From positions 1,003,417-1,067,416 of the forward strand of contig JANAVB010009599.1 of NCBI GenBank assembly GCA_029216955.1: a stretch of DNA of 64,000 nucleotides. Direction: 5' to 3'. A program made the position numbers and the translations under genes. Position 1 is the first letter of the stretch, and each line of letters starts with the position of its first letter. Positions 22,672 through 36,320 of this stretch are shown piece by piece. This DNA is from Iris pallida (taxonomy: Eukaryota; Streptophyta; Magnoliopsida; Asparagales; Iridaceae). Under the pieces are notes generated by a model that was given only the letters and a program-made list of their open reading frames with translations, did no database searches and was not told the DNA's origin.

Positions 22672-24895
22672 GGAAAAAATGCACGCTAATGTTGATGAGG
22701 AACGACATGAATTAGCGTGGCATGTGCCCGCTGTTGCTCATCATGATCCCCCTCTGCACATAGTGATAAGGAAGTGCAGAGGATTCTAGGTCTACAAGAT
22801 ATTGCAAATCAAATGCCAGACGCATTTAGCGACCTAGCAAAAGTCACGAGATCAATTATACCTGCTGCAAATTTGCCTACAAGGATAGACGTCCCTGAGA
22901 GATGCATATTCCTATGAAATATGTTGCTCCGGTCGAACCCGTCGAGCAAAGGACGCTGCCGTCGGCCGTCCAGTCCGCCGTTATTCCCAAGAAGAAGGGA
23001 AGACCGGTTGGTTCCAAAGATGTTCTGCCCTGAAAGCAGAAAAATCTTGTTAAAACCGTTTTGCCATATAGATCATTAAGGATCAAGGCGATGTATTAGA
23101 AGAGCGCATTCCAGATGAAAGCCTATTCCTAATCATGCTGATAACCTCGAAATATCCGTAGTATGCTAGCTTAGACGATATTTTGAAGCGAAACAAAACT
23201 GTCATCGATGATGTGTTCATATACTCAGTGGCTACTGACATTATGAACAATGATGACATGGAACCTCGTAGTGTTGCCGAGTGTCAACGACGAACGGACT
23301 GGTCAATGGAAACAAGCAATCCAGGCTGAACTAGACTCCTTAGCGAAAAGAAACGTGTTTGGACCTGTTGCTCCAACACCACCCAATGTTAAACCAGTTG
23401 GTCACAAATGGGTTTTTCTAAGGAAGCGTAATGAGAGAAATGAGATTGTGCGATACAAGGCTCGCCTTGTGGTGCAAGGCTTCTCACAACGCCCTGGAAT
23501 TGATTACGAGGAGACGTATTCTTCCGTAATGGACGTTATAACATTCCGCTACTTAATCAGTTTAGTAGTTTCGAAAAACTGAATATGCAGCTCATGGATG
23601 TGGTCACAGCCTATCTCTACGGGGATCTGAACACAGAGATATACATGAGAGTCCCTGAAGGACTAAAGATGCCTGAATCAAGTAGTTTGACCACGGAACG
23701 CGTTCTCAATTAGACTGAGGCGTTCGCTATATGGATTGAAACAATCCGGGCGAATATGGTATAACCGCCTAAGAGAATACTTGATCGGTTTGGGATACGT
23801 TAATAACAAACTTTGCCCATGCGTGTTCATAAAGAAATCTACTTCAGGATACGTAATCATCACGGTCTATGTAGATGACATGAATCATAGGAACGAAAAA
23901 GACTTGTCAGAAACTGCTGATATCCTGAAGAGGGAATTCGCAAAAGGATCTTGGGAAGACACGGTTTTGCCTCGACCTGCAGATCGAGCACCGTAAAGAT
24001 GGAATTCTTGTCCATCAAGCGAACTATACCCAAAAGGTGTTGAGACGCTTTAGTCATTTTGACGTTAAGCCGTCCGCTACTCCCATGATCGTCCGCTCTC
24101 TAGACATTACTAAGGACCCATTTCGTCCAAAGAGGACGACGAAGAGATATTGAGTCCTGAGTGCTCTTATCTGGGTGCAATAGGCACTTTATTGTACTTG
24201 GCCCAATTACTAGATCGGACATCTCGTTTGCTGTGAATTGTCTAGCTCGACACAGCACCGCGCCAACACGCCGCCATTGGAATGGCATAAAAGACATTTT
24301 TGCTACCTTAAGGGTACTACGGACTTGGGCTTGTTTATCCCTACGCGGTTTTGAGTGAGTCCAACGCTCTTGGCACTCGAAGCAACGCGACCCTTGTTGG
24401 CTACGCCGATGCGGGATACTTATCCGATCCGCACAAGGGGCGTTTCCAATCTGGTTATGTCTTTACCATTGGAACACGGCGATTTCTTGGAGGTCTCGCA
24501 AATAGACCTTAGTGGCTACTTCAACGAACCACTCTGAGCTACTCGCGCTCTATGAGCGACTAGAGAGTGTGTATGGCTTCGAGCTGTTATTGGCCATATT
24601 CGAAGTACATGTGATCTTCATGTGACCCAGATGAACCTGTTGTCGTCTATGAGGAAATACCGCTGTTATTGATCAAGCGAAACCTGGTTACATCAAAGGG
24701 GATGCTACCAAGCACATATCGCCCAAGTTGTTCTTTACACATGAACAACAAGCGCTTCAGAAGATTGAAGTGCAACACATTGGATCGGAGAATAACAGTG
24801 CAGACTTGTTCACCAAGTCACTGCCGAAACACTCGTTAGAAACATGTCAGAGCGATTGGACTTAGGAAGCTTTCAGAGCTAGCCTAAGTAAACAT
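22672..24895 (+). pseudogene. Copia RT-RNase H, copy A, broken
   Basis: Follows integrase. Recognisable pieces in several frames are KWVFLRKRNERNEIVRYKARL (about 23406-23470), DYEETYSSVMDV, QLMDVVTAYLYG, SGRIWYNRLREYL, and the catalytic box VYVDDMN (intact, about 23863-23883). RNase H traces follow (YADAGYLSDPH at about 24402). Many single-base indels interrupt it. Comparison with copy B shows that copy A has the extra damage. The text ends in the element's 3' untranslated start (GAGCGCCCC) at about 24936, where CACTA sequence begins. Confidence 0.85.
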
Positions 24896-24947
24896 GTTTC
24901 CTGCACCCTGTTGTGTGCATGTGAGGGGAGCGCCCCAAAACTGGCAT

Positions 24948-25385
24948 TTCCTAACGACTATAAGCGTTAGAAAAATATTGCTAACGGTTTTCTACCGTTG
25001 GTACCTGGGCGTTAGTAATTTTCCTGACGCTTTTCCTAACGCTTATAACCGTTAGGAAATACAAATTTCCTAACGGTTTTTTCCGTTACGGAATTCAACT
25101 TTACTAACGGTTTATTCCGTTTAATAATTTACCAACACTTTTCTACCGTTGGCAAATTAATTTTGTTAACGGTTTTTACCGTGACTAAAGTTTTGTTACT
25201 AACGGTGAAAAATCGTTAGTAACCATATTTTCCTAACGCCAAAAAAGTGTTGGTAAATTAAATTTACTAACGGTAATATACCATTGGCAAATTCACCATT
25301 CTAGCAATATAATTTTCATTTCTAACAGTTAAAAACTGTTAGGAAAGTAATTTTCCTAACAGTAAAACAATGTTGGAAACATTAA
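24948..25385. repeat. Left subterminal repeat field of CACTA
   Basis: At least 15 copies of a roughly 10-base word TAACGGTTTT / AAAACCGTTA, alternating in orientation and making small palindromes such as CTAACG..TATAA..CGTTAG. In En/Spm elements such fields are the binding sites of TNPA. The matching right field is at about 36775-36895. Confidence 0.8.
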
Positions 25386-26998
25386 TTTTCTGTAAATGAT
25401 TATTGCAAAAGATGTAGCACATTGCAAGCAACTTGATATTTATTTTATTGCCAAAATCCTGTAATTCAAATTCAAGATTACCAATCACGATATACACAAT
25501 CAATTAAATAACTCATTTCAATTAAACACTACATTTGTCAAAGAAAATTTAAGTTCATGTAACTTGATTGTACTTGAAAATATATCAACATTCTACAACA
25601 TAAAGTTCAATAGATCAGTCAAAAGTTAAAAAAATACTACATATTTCGCAAACGATACTTTGGCCAAATCACAAAGCCTCCATCGGCTATATCACAAAGT
25701 TTGTAATTTCCATCTTGTGGACCCTCAAATATCGGTGTTTCCGGATCTATTACCTCAGTCACCAAACGACACTTTCTCCATCTTGTACCACTTTTCTTTG
25801 ATGACAAATGGCACGTGTTGCTAAATATCCCTTAGCCACCTCCTTTAAATCCCGTGAAAGCAACATAACATATTTCTTTCCTTTGTAAGACGAACCAACG
25901 TTGTTGGTCGGGATGTTAGGGCTAGCAACATTGTTGGTTGGGACGTCAGGACTACCAACTGCAGCTTGACTCTGTTGTGTGTTGGAGGCTACTTCCGTCC
26001 TTGGGGTCACATTGCCTCCGCATTGATTTTGTTGCATATTCATATTTTGTAGCATATTCTGTTGTATATTCATAAAAGTAGCATTCATTGAAGCAGTCAT
26101 TGAATTGATAGCATCAGTCACTTGATTTTGTATTTCCATTTTCCACGAACGCAAGTCTTGAACGTCTTTTTGACTTGCTATTGCTTTAGTGTGTCATTTT
26201 CACTTGCTTCACGGAGGAGGTAGAGCTGACTGCACGACAATAACTCTTCTTTTTTCTGGCCCAAAAACTTCCGCAATCGGATCACTCTCAAATTCTTCTA
26301 AGCTTACAATACCATCGCTACCATCTCTTGCTTGTAATTTTTGCCTCTCTTCTGCGGCTTCAATTAGAGCCTACATTTTCATGATAAGAAAGTGACGTTC
26401 AGTCCAAATTAATATAATACAGACAAAATTCAAAAAATAAGTATTGACTGCACACACTAAAATGCCTACTGTAGCTAGCTACCAGTACATGAATAGAAAC
26501 AATAACAAATGGAGCAGTAACATCAGTTTGAATATGAATAGAAACATTCAAATGGAGCAGTAACATGAGTGAAAAAAGGAATGATACTTCCAAACTACAG
26601 ACCATCTTCATAGAACAAAGGTTAACACATTGTTAGAATCTAGAATAAGGAGCTAATTTCAATAAATGTTTAATAATTTAGCTTGGCTTGGATTTTAAGT
26701 CATGCCTAGTTTGAATCCTCCTTTCCACTGCAGCATAAAAATCCCAACTTTGACTCTACAAAGTGCTAACAACAACAAAAACAAACCAAATGAACATAAA
26801 GACCCTAATTTTAACCGTCCCAGATCAAGAAACACATAAAAATCTCAGCTTTAATTGTACAGTAGTATCAACATTCAATGATAACAAAGTAGTAGGAGAG
26901 GAGAAGGAACCCCACCCACCTCGGCATGGTACTCATACTTCTGAAAAAATTCAAAAGAAACAGAAAAGAACAGAAATTGTATAATACAAAAAATTCAG

Positions 26999-27064
26999 AA
27001 GCTGACACACTATCAGTCCATCCCCTAACCAAGCTGACACACTATCAGTCCATCCCCTAACCAA
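26999..27064. repeat. Tandem 33-base repeat, two copies
   Basis: AAGCTGACACACTATCAGTC plus CATCCCCTAACC occurs twice in a row. A third partial copy is at about 30410-30435. It lies in an intron of the TNPA-like gene. Confidence 0.8.
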
Positions 27065-28286
27065 GCTTAACATATATTCAAAAGTAATATTCCCACTTTT
27101 TGTAGCTAGATGATTCAAGCATTTCCTAGTGCCAGGTTGATTAACGCCTAATCCAGTGTCAGAGTAACTTGATATGCAATAAGATACAGTTATCTATTCC
27201 AGGAAAACTCTATACACCCATTAGATCAGGGTGATTCCTTCCCAAATTTGTGTTGCAGATTGCAACTTGCCTACATGAAGCCAGAACAGCTAGTTCATGA
27301 TAAATAAAAAGAGAAAGCAAAGCCATTCCATTTCGACCAGAGTCCATGAGAAAGATTTATTTTGTACAGAAAAACCTCAAGCCATCAAATGGTGAGAGAG
27401 GTGAAGTGTAAATTGTGCTGAATCAATGTATAAAATATTTAACCAGATTCAGAAGCACTTAAGAAACTCACTTTATTGCACATATACATAAACATTTTAT
27501 AGACATCCACATACTATAGTAGTATTTATGTGCAAAGGTTTTACCATATTCTTGTCCCAAACAGTTCGTGAATTGTAACACTCTTACAAATAGTGTAATA
27601 ATATCACACAGTCTAAAACTTAGAACACTAAAGGATACAACCAAGGTTTGTTTTCCCAATTGAAAAAGAAGGCACTGTTTCCAAGGTTTGTCATAAGAAA
27701 CTACTCTTTTCATTTCAGCAGAAGGATTAAAATTGGTTTTCCATGGTTTTCCACTTACAGGCAGAATTTAATACAACAGCTTGCATGTCACTAATTTGTA
27801 TCATATGGCCACAAGATAGTTTCCGCTGATATCATTCCTGATATGTAGAAGCCTTGAAAGGAGGATCCTAGTATAAACTTTATATTTGAAAGACAAGGTA
27901 TCAGAGAGAAAAAAATTCACTAAGTTCTTAGCCAGTATGAATCGACACACCAGGATTGGACACACTGAAAAAACTAACAATCAAAGACCAACACCAGTCT
28001 GATACCTAAACTTGGGACGATTGAAAACCTTTACGTGCACCATAATAAAACCTTTACGACAACCATCTAGCTAACCATCTATCAGCCAAGCCCTTCTCAA
28101 ATACTTTCTTGTAACAACACTACAACCTCTTAAGAATCAGTCAAATTCTACAAATGCTAATTTATTACATCTAATCCATACTATCTACTTCCTGATTTTT
28201 CATTTAAGTCCTACATAGAACAGCGGCTATATCACCGACAACCATCTAGCTAACCATCTGCTGGAACAAAGGCAATTCCATTGCCT

Positions 28287-28608
28287 GATGTCAAGGATAT
28301 CAGTTTTAAGCTGATACCAACAGTTCAGTCCCATGGACTGAACACTCCACCTCTTCCATTTTACCTATTTAGCTAATCCTTTGCTGCTAATCCCCTGCTG
28401 CTACAAGGTTCAATTCATCAATTACCCTCATTCTCAGTTCAGTCCTCATCTGAACATAAAACTCACTCATAACTATCTATAGAATATATGTAAGACACAT
28501 ATACATCTCTTAGGCTACTGCACAGACACCTAGAAGGGATACCTATATTTAGACACCACCCCTCTACAGTATTCCTGCATATCACTGCAAAACTGCATAT
28601 CACTCCTC
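28287..28608. repeat. Internal 322-base duplication, copy 1
   Basis: Nearly identical to 30720-31042, starting GATGTCAAGGATATCAG and ending CATATCACTCCTC. Its left border is a 33-base patch matching Copia gag (28258-28290), preceded by a 24-base copy of 28057-28080. Confidence 0.88.
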
Positions 28609-29763
28609 TGAAAAAAATAGAAGGTTATTTCGTGGTCATATGGTTGAAAAAATAGTACTTACATATTTTTTCGCCGCACATGGAAGCATCTCCAGTTTTT
28701 CTTTTCGTGTGTGCCCTTTTCCAAGCCTCTACCCGTGAAACTTTCCTTCTGGATTTTCCTTTGCCTACATGCAGAATCATTATTAATGACATATAATAAA
28801 CTCAATACTTGATTGTCATTTGTGAAAAACAAGTTACGCACCATATCTTCATACATTCTAGAATAAGATTTTCGTCCCAAAGTGTGAGTGATAGGATTTT
28901 TGGCCTTATTTTCAGCATTCTTGCATTGCTCCTTCTTTTATCACTATACTCAATGTCTACAAACTTCTCCCACCAGATTTTATCAATATCATCAGGACGG
29001 TTTTCAAGGGCAACACGTTTGGGTATAGGTTGTCCATTAATTTTCAGATATTTTGTGCGCATGGTGGACTTATTGTTCTAAAATATTGCGGAAATTTTTT
29101 TCCAGTATAGGCCGAGCAAACTTGGGGTCCACATTCATCTCAAACTCTTTCTGTCCAATACAAACAAAACACAAATCAGTAATTAGAGTCAAAACATAAA
29201 AAGAAGTTTAAACATATATATAAACATGTTGAATTTAAAAAATACCATGAGCTCATTCCATAGATTATCCTTGTAGAAGTCATCTACTTGCCTCCACTCT
29301 TCATACCCAATTGGAATTTGAGCGCGAATTAGGATACCACTCCGAGAAATCTATTTGGCTGCATCTCTGCCCTTAGCACCATCTAAATCAACAACAATCG
29401 AGTACTTTTTGCCATTTGGTGTGGGTGTAGCATCCGCTTCTTGTGTATTTTTTGTACCTATGGATGCACCAGCACCAGCACTAGCACTAGGATTGGATGA
29501 CATTCCGTGAAAACAACTGCAGAACTTCTTCCTCAGAGATTAATAGATGGAAAAAAGATTGAAAAAGAAACGTTATGCAACAAGAACTGCCTACGAGTAA
29601 TAGCAATGACTTGATGTAATAGCGTCTCTGTTATCTCCAACTGAATCAAAATTTTGGGCCACAACAAGGTGCACTCTGAAGCAAATTTAAAGCTAAAATA
29701 TTGGATATTTGAACAACTGCCAGTACCAGATGAGCAACTGAAGCAAACGAAGCATGTGGTGAT

Positions 29764-29975
29764 TTATCTCATCAAATTTGCAAATGAAAGTAATGGCCAA
29801 AACTGAAGCAAATTAGCAAATGAAGCAAAACTGCAAAAAACTAAAATGAAGCAAAGAAAATGTTGTCTTTTATCTCATCAAATTTGCAAATGAAAGTAAT
29901 GGCCAAAACTGAAGCAAATTAGCAAATGAAGCAAAACTGCAAAAAACTAAAATGAAGCAAAGAAAATATTGAGTT
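29764..29975. repeat. Tandem 106-base duplication
   Basis: Two adjacent copies beginning TTATCTCATCAAATTTGC and ending GAAGCAAAGAAAAT. They lie upstream of the TNPA-like gene start, between the two CACTA genes. Confidence 0.85.
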
Positions 29976-30719
29976 CAGTCAAAAATATTGAGGACATCTC
30001 TTGACCCTGCTGTAGGTAGCAGTGATATGCAGGACACCCTCTAGAGTAGGTAAATACATTACTCTGACCTCTAATCAATTGCCAAACATGACTGATCAAC
30101 ATATTCCATCCTCTCATATTACACACTGCTATTAGGAGACCCCAAAGGTTAGGGACTGATCTAACATATCCCATCCTCTCACATTACACATCAAATTGCC
30201 TACTGCCTCCCCTACACTCTTATCCAACATCCCTTAACACCTATCCACTGCCCGACCCTAAAATCTGGAAGCCCTTGCTACTTACCTGAACCCTATGTTC
30301 AATCACTCAAACCTTCCTTCTTCACTGATTCCCATTCCCTCTTCTCTTTCGTTTGAACCCCCAAACTGCCACTGCCATGAAGGAAGAGACTTCCCTCCAT
30401 CCACTAACCAAGCTGACACACTATCAGTCAAAAGCACTGATACACCATTAGTCAAGTGACTGATACACTATCAGTCGAGTGACTGATAGAGAGTATCAAC
30501 TGAAATACCTCACCCTTCTGCTCTTGTTTCCAAAATAGTATAGATTGACACTTCATCTATTGACAAATATATTGTATACATTATATAGGGTACTTCTATC
30601 TACTTCATCCCCTTTCTATTTTCATTTTTAAAAAACTCCATTTCACTGATACATGTCAGTTGAAGTACTGACATCAAGGTCAGTTGGAAAACTGATATCC
30701 TCTAATCAATCCATGAACT

Positions 30720-31042
30720 GATGTCAAGGATATCAGTTTTAAGCTGATACCAACAGTTCAGTCCCATGGACTGAACACTCCACCTCTTCCATTTTACCTA
30801 TTTAGCTAATCCTTTGCTGCTAATCCCCTGCTGCTACAAGGTTCAATTCATCAATTACCCTCATTCTCAGTTCAGTCCTCATCTGAACATAAAACTCACT
30901 CATAACTATCTATAGAATATATGTAAGACACATATACATCTCTTAGGCTACTGCACAGACACCTAGAAGGGATACCTATATTTAGACACCACCCCTCTAC
31001 AGTATTCCTGCATATCACTACAAAACTGCATATCACTCCTCA
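30720..31042. repeat. Internal duplication, copy 2
   Basis: Partner of 28287-28608. It lies between the TNP2-like 3' end (31321) and the TNPA-like 5' end (29503). Confidence 0.88.
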
Positions 31043-31320
31043 TCTCCTACACCCTCTTTGTAGATATCTTATCTATATATCTATAAGCTAAAATATTGAG
31101 TTCAGTCAAAAACCAATAGGTGCTGTTCCATCATTGGAAGCAAATGAAGCAATTTAATTAGCTACAACTCAGTTAAGCAAATGAAGCAAGTTGAAATCAA
31201 GATCTCATCAAATGTGCAAATGAAGCAAAATGAAAATATGACATCATAGCAAATGAGCAAATATTAAAAACCATCAATACAAACCATTGTTTTCAAATTA
31301 CAAGCCATTGCTTTCAGAAT

Positions 31321-34300
31321 CTATTTGGGTTCAATACATTTTAATAGTGGCGCCAAGTTAGGTTGCTCTTTTGAAATGGACTGGAAACTTGTTGGAATGT
31401 CATAATCATCAATAGAATCAGTCATACGCTTTGGAGAGCGTCGAACAATATACCAATCGGGATTTTGAGCATCTCTTATATAAAAAACTTGACTCGCTTC
31501 GGATGAAAGAATGGCCGGCTCATCATATTCTCCATCAGCACTCTTGAGCTTCTTTAGATTCACCATTAACAAGTTAGAGTCCGGACAAAACTTACAGCCG
31601 TTGGCCTTGTGTCCAATATTCACCCAATCACAATAGAACACTACATGTTGGAATTCATAATAATCAACCTCTATAATCTCTTTGATAATACCATACCAAA
31701 TAATGTCGTCATCGATCGGGTTCATCTTTTGCACTTGAGACAAATGTAGTAATCGCATCCATGCAAACACCACTGTCTTGTGTTGAAAGAGTATCGTCAT
31801 AGTGCTGAGGAGAGAATATATAACCATTCACCCTATACTTCATATGAGTTTTGGCTTCCCACTTTGGCCCACTAACATACCGCCACAACAATGAGTCCAT
31901 GCATTTTTCTTCCAGCAGCTGTATTACAAATACATTAATCAAAGCCACAACATATACCTATGCTCTCAAAAATAAGTGTTACCCACCTTTTTGTGTAACC
32001 AATCGATAAATTCAGATTGTACCACAACTTCTGTCTTAATGGTACCTCTTCTTTTACCACGAGGGCCATCTTCCAAGGATGAGCGATACATACTACAAAT
32101 TCAAAAAAATTGGTTGTATAAACAGAAAACAAATACACATTATGTAGTTTTAAAAAAATGAAAGAATATCACACCTGTAATATTCATCTCGTTCTGGTAT
32201 ATTTATCCTGAAGAGTATCCATCTCCGAATTTGTATGCGTTGTACACCAGATAACTTGATAGTTTTACCCTCAAGAATGGAGCGCTCGTATATATCATCA
32301 CAATTCTCATCTAGAAAGAGTGCTTGACTAGAACTATGATTACCATCATGCGGATTTGGCATATATTCCATAGCATATCTAACAGATTCTGAAACAAGAT
32401 ATGCCTCCGAAATTGACCCTTCCACATAACGTTTGTTGCTTGGTATATTTTTACACTCTTTCATAGCCCTTAAATCAAATATAAAATGCACTTGTTAAAA
32501 ATTTTATAGTGTTAATAAATTAGCAAGAAATAATAATATATAAGATGAATATATCACCTTTCAAATGGATACATCCATATATATCCCGTAGGTCCGCAAA
32601 GTAAAGCTTGGTCGGCTAGATGCACCATTAAGTGAATACTAATATCGAAGAAGTGTGGTGGAAAATAATGTGCCAACACGCATAATGCCTCAGCAATCAT
32701 ATCTTTCGCAGCTTGGACATGCTCTCGAACTAAGACCTTCGAGCACAATATGTTGAAGTACAAGCTTACTTGCAAAATAGCTCGTTTTAACTCACGATAC
32801 TTTGGATATGCATGTTGAACCATAACTGGAAGCAAATATTGGATAATGACATGATAGTCATATGACTTCTTAATATGCAAACTTGGTGGTTGAACACTTA
32901 CAAGGCTGCCCAAATTAGTTGCAAGGCATGATGGAAGCTTTATATCTTTTAAAACTTGACAAAATTGTAGCTTCTGAGCTTTATCCAGTGCATACTTAGA
33001 AGATTGTTTTCCTTTATCAAACATTAAGTTAATAAAATGTTCAGCCACATTCTTCTCGGTGTGCATCACATCAATAGTATGTCGTACTTTATGACCACTC
33101 CAGTACTCTAAATAAAAAAGAATCGACTTCTTATACCACGCTGGTCTTCCTTCATTGTTATCCTCATTTGTAGTGCAATCTTCACTGCCGTCTACCTCAA
33201 CTGCCATTCGTTTCTTAGAAGTAGCTTTTGTTATTTTACCTGGTACATATTTGATACGATCAAGCCTCTCCAAAAGGGATGGTCCTGTTAGTCGTGTTGG
33301 AGGTTCCTTGTGCTCTACATCCTTGTACCATCCGTGTTTCACTTCCCTATATGGGTGCCCATCCTTCAAAAATCTCCTATACTTTGTGAAAACATTCTTA
33401 TTAGCAACATGCTCAGACTCTGTCTCAATAGCACAAATAGGACATGCTTTGTAACCATGTGTCACACAACCAGATAAGTTACCGAATGCTGGAAAATCAT
33501 GAATTCCCCACAATAACATTGCTCTCAAGGTGAAAAGTTCCTCCTTGTCCATATCAAATGTTGTCACTCCTTCTGCCCAAAGTTGCTTCAACTCGTCTAC
33601 AAGAGGTTCTAAGTAAATATCAATGTCCTGACTCGGGGCTTTCGGGCCAGGAATTAACAAACACATCATCTGGAACTGTGATTTCACATAATGAGGGTGG
33701 AAGATTATAAGGTATCAGGTATACTGGCCAGCAACTGTAACCACTAGAAAGAACTCCATGTGGATTGAATCCATCGGTAGCAATGCCAAGCCAAACATTA
33801 CGTCCCTCTCTAGAAAACTCTGGCCACTTGCTTTTAAGAGATCTCCATTCAGCCGAATCGATAGGATGACGCATGAATTGCCAAGAAGATTTTGCTTCCT
33901 TGTGCCACTGCATTTGCCGAGCTATCCATGGTATAGTGTACAATCTAGTTAATCTTGGAATTAGAGGAAAGTGCCTCAAAACCTTTCTTGGTTGTTTTGT
34001 GATAATTTTTCCAGACTTTGTCTCCTTAACTTTAAATCGGGGAGTCTGACAACGAGGGCATTCTACCTCATCCGCATTTTCTTTCCAGTACAATATGCAA
34101 TCATTCTCACAAGCATGGATGCACTTGGCCTTCATTCCCAAATCTTTTAGCATTTGTTTCATTATGGGGTACTTGTCAGGTAGTGTATTTCCTTTGGAAG
34201 CCACCGTCTCAGTCGCTTCAACAACTCAGTCACGCTATTTCCAGACCAATTGAACTCTTTCTTCAAGTTATGAAGCTCTATAATTGCACATAAAGTTGTA

Positions 34301-34797
34301 AGACCATCTTCACATGAAGGATAAAGTTTCTCGTTTGCTTTTCTCTTATATTCATGGTACTTATTACCATGGACAAATGGATTACCAGAAACTACAGAGG
34401 GCTCGCCGTGATTCCCTTCACAAGTAGCTTGGGCCATATATACTCCATAAGCATCATCGACAAAGTTTTCGAGCCTACCCCCGGCATCCTCAAAATGTTC
34501 TTCTTGGATTTCATCCTCTTCAGTAACCTGTGGCATAGGATCTACCACTACGTTCATGTCATTCCTCTCTCCATGAAAGTACCAGTCATCATATGTTGGA
34601 TCCATACCAAACACGATCAAGTGTTTCTCAACTCTTTCAAAAATAAATCTGTTCGAATTTTTGCACTTCATACAAGGACAGGACATGTGCGATCCCAGGT
34701 GGAGAGTGGTTCTTCACAAAGTTCATGAATATTGAACACCTTCTATATATTCGACATTATTTCTGCGTGGATTTTTAATCCACTCTCTTGAAGACAT
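31321..34797 (-). pseudogene. TNP2-like CACTA transposase gene
   Basis: Reading leftward from the ATG at 34795-34797 (MSSREWIKNPRRNN): the transposase-associated zinc segment SCPCMKCKN...DDWYFHGE (about 34680-34565), and KAKCIHACENDCILYWKE...CPRC. The TNP2 core follows: LGIATDGFNPHGVLSSGYSCWP...LLIPGPKAPSQDIDIYLEPL, CPIC and the WSGHKVRHTIDVMHTEKNV region. Then come the DUF4218 segment HYFPPHFFDISIHLMVHL and a DUF4216 end (QVFYIRDAQNPDWYIV, stop at 31321). Introns with GT/AG borders are visible at about 32470-32560, 32095-32170 and 31925-31990. Frameshifts occur near 34720, 34190, 33650 and 31735. The product would bind and cut element ends. This copy cannot encode it whole. Confidence 0.88.
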
Positions 34798-36320
34798 AAT
34801 AGCAAGCACGTTTACCCCTTTCTCAACCGTGAACCTAATAAAAAAGTAAGATTAAGATAATTAAATTAGATCATGAAGCCAAGTATATGACAAATTACAT
34901 AGACATGTCCTTGAAGACCTTCATTTCAAGACAAACCGTGCACCTTGTTTATTCCTGTCTTGGTTTGAAGACAAACCAAACCTACCTTCATTTCAAGACA
35001 AAATAAGTTGCAAGTTTATTCAAGTTGAGCATAAACTTTGCACACACAAGTTTATTTTGTCATAAGTTTATTCAAGTTTATTTTGTTTATTCCTGTCTTG
35101 GTTTATTCAAGTTTATTCTGTACCTACCTTCGTTTCAAGACAAACAAGGTAAAATTTCAAGACAACGGTTTGAAGATAAGTGAAATTTGTGTGCCTCCAG
35201 GAATAAACCAAACCTACCTTCTTTTACCAAATTCGTCAACACATAAAATGGAAATTAAATGGATAAATTCATAAACTTTCTATTTATTAGATGAAAAAGA
35301 GCAAACCATCTTTCATACAAAATAATTGCACAAAATAGTTGCATGTTCTAATCATATTCATAAGAAAACACATTGAGCAGAACCAAATTATAACGTAAAT
35401 AGATATTTACCTTTGTGTTTATGTTTAAGACAAATAATGGTGAATACGGTTAAAAAACTAACAGTTCAGACACGTATTGTTCGATCCGCGTGCTGCGAGC
35501 AACCAATGCTTAAGACAAATAATGGTGAATACGGTTAAGAAACTAACAGTTCAGACACGTATTGTTCGACTCCATGTGCTGCGAGCAACCAATGCTACGC
35601 ATTGTTCGACTATAGAAAGCTTATACTATGGTGGCATCCTGAACTTTGACCCATGGCAATGGACATTATTGTGACTAGGGGAAATCTAGCCTCAACAAAT
35701 TGTGTGTTAGCTACTGCACATATTTGTTACTTTCATGGAAAACTTGGTTTCATAAAATCTCATCAACGCTAAATGAATACAAACAAAATCATCATAGAGC
35801 AAATAATAATACCTAAACAAAGCAAAAAAATATAATAATACCTAAATAAAGCAACAAACACTAGATCCAACAAGAAAAGAAACAAACATCAGATCATATA
35901 AAATCTCACAAACAAAAATATAAATAAAGATGTAAATAATAATACCTAAACCCAGTCTTTCTTGGTCTCGGATCCCTCTTCTTGCGAATCCAACAGCTGC
36001 AGGACACAAAATGAACCCTTTTTTAGTAAAAAAAAATCAAAATGACAGCAGTCGGTGAGCTGTGTTGTCCCTCTTCTCGGATCTCTCTTCATTTTTAGAT
36101 TAAAATGGAACTATTTTCACAAAAAAGAACCAATTATAGAAAGAAGAGGAAGAAGAAGCCATCTTCTACAGAATGGAGTAACGATTTTACTAACAACGGT
36201 TGTTCCTTTCCACGGGAGAAAAGAAGCAGCCACCGCCCTCTTGTGCACAATCGGCGGTTCGCTTTGTACAGAGCCGACGTCCACGAGTCCTGAATGGAGA
36301 AGGAGAAGAGATTTTAAGGG
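34798..36320. other. Upstream region of TNP2-like gene, no gene
   Basis: Non-coding, rich in A and in TTTATTCAAG / TTTCAAGACA words (34930-35220). It contains an 85-base tandem duplication at 35425-35596. No separate coding region is recognised. Confidence 0.55.
35425..35596. repeat. Tandem 85-base duplication
   Basis: Two adjacent copies starting TTAAGACAAATAATGGTG and ending GCTGCGAGCAACCAATG. Confidence 0.85.

Larger units (their letters stand above)
25637..29503 (-). pseudogene. TNPA-like (plant transposase Ptta/En/Spm family) gene
   Basis: Reading leftward from the ATG at 29501-29503: a Ser/Ala/Gly-rich start, then DLDGAKGRDAA and IPIGYEEWRQVDDFYKDNLWNEL. After an intron come FEMNVDPKFARPILEKNFRN, NRPDDIDKIWWEKFVD (about 28990) and LGRKSYSRMYEDM (about 28865). 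Further left are AEERQKLQARDGSDGIVSLEEF (about 26300), a Met/Gln-rich coiled segment (25900-26150), and DPETPIFEGPQDGNYKLCDI ending at a stop at 25637. This layout is that of TNPA-type DNA-binding proteins that recognise subterminal repeats. Several stops (for example after DAAK) and a frameshift at about 25761 disable it. The duplication at 28287-28608 falls in an intron. Confidence 0.75.
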
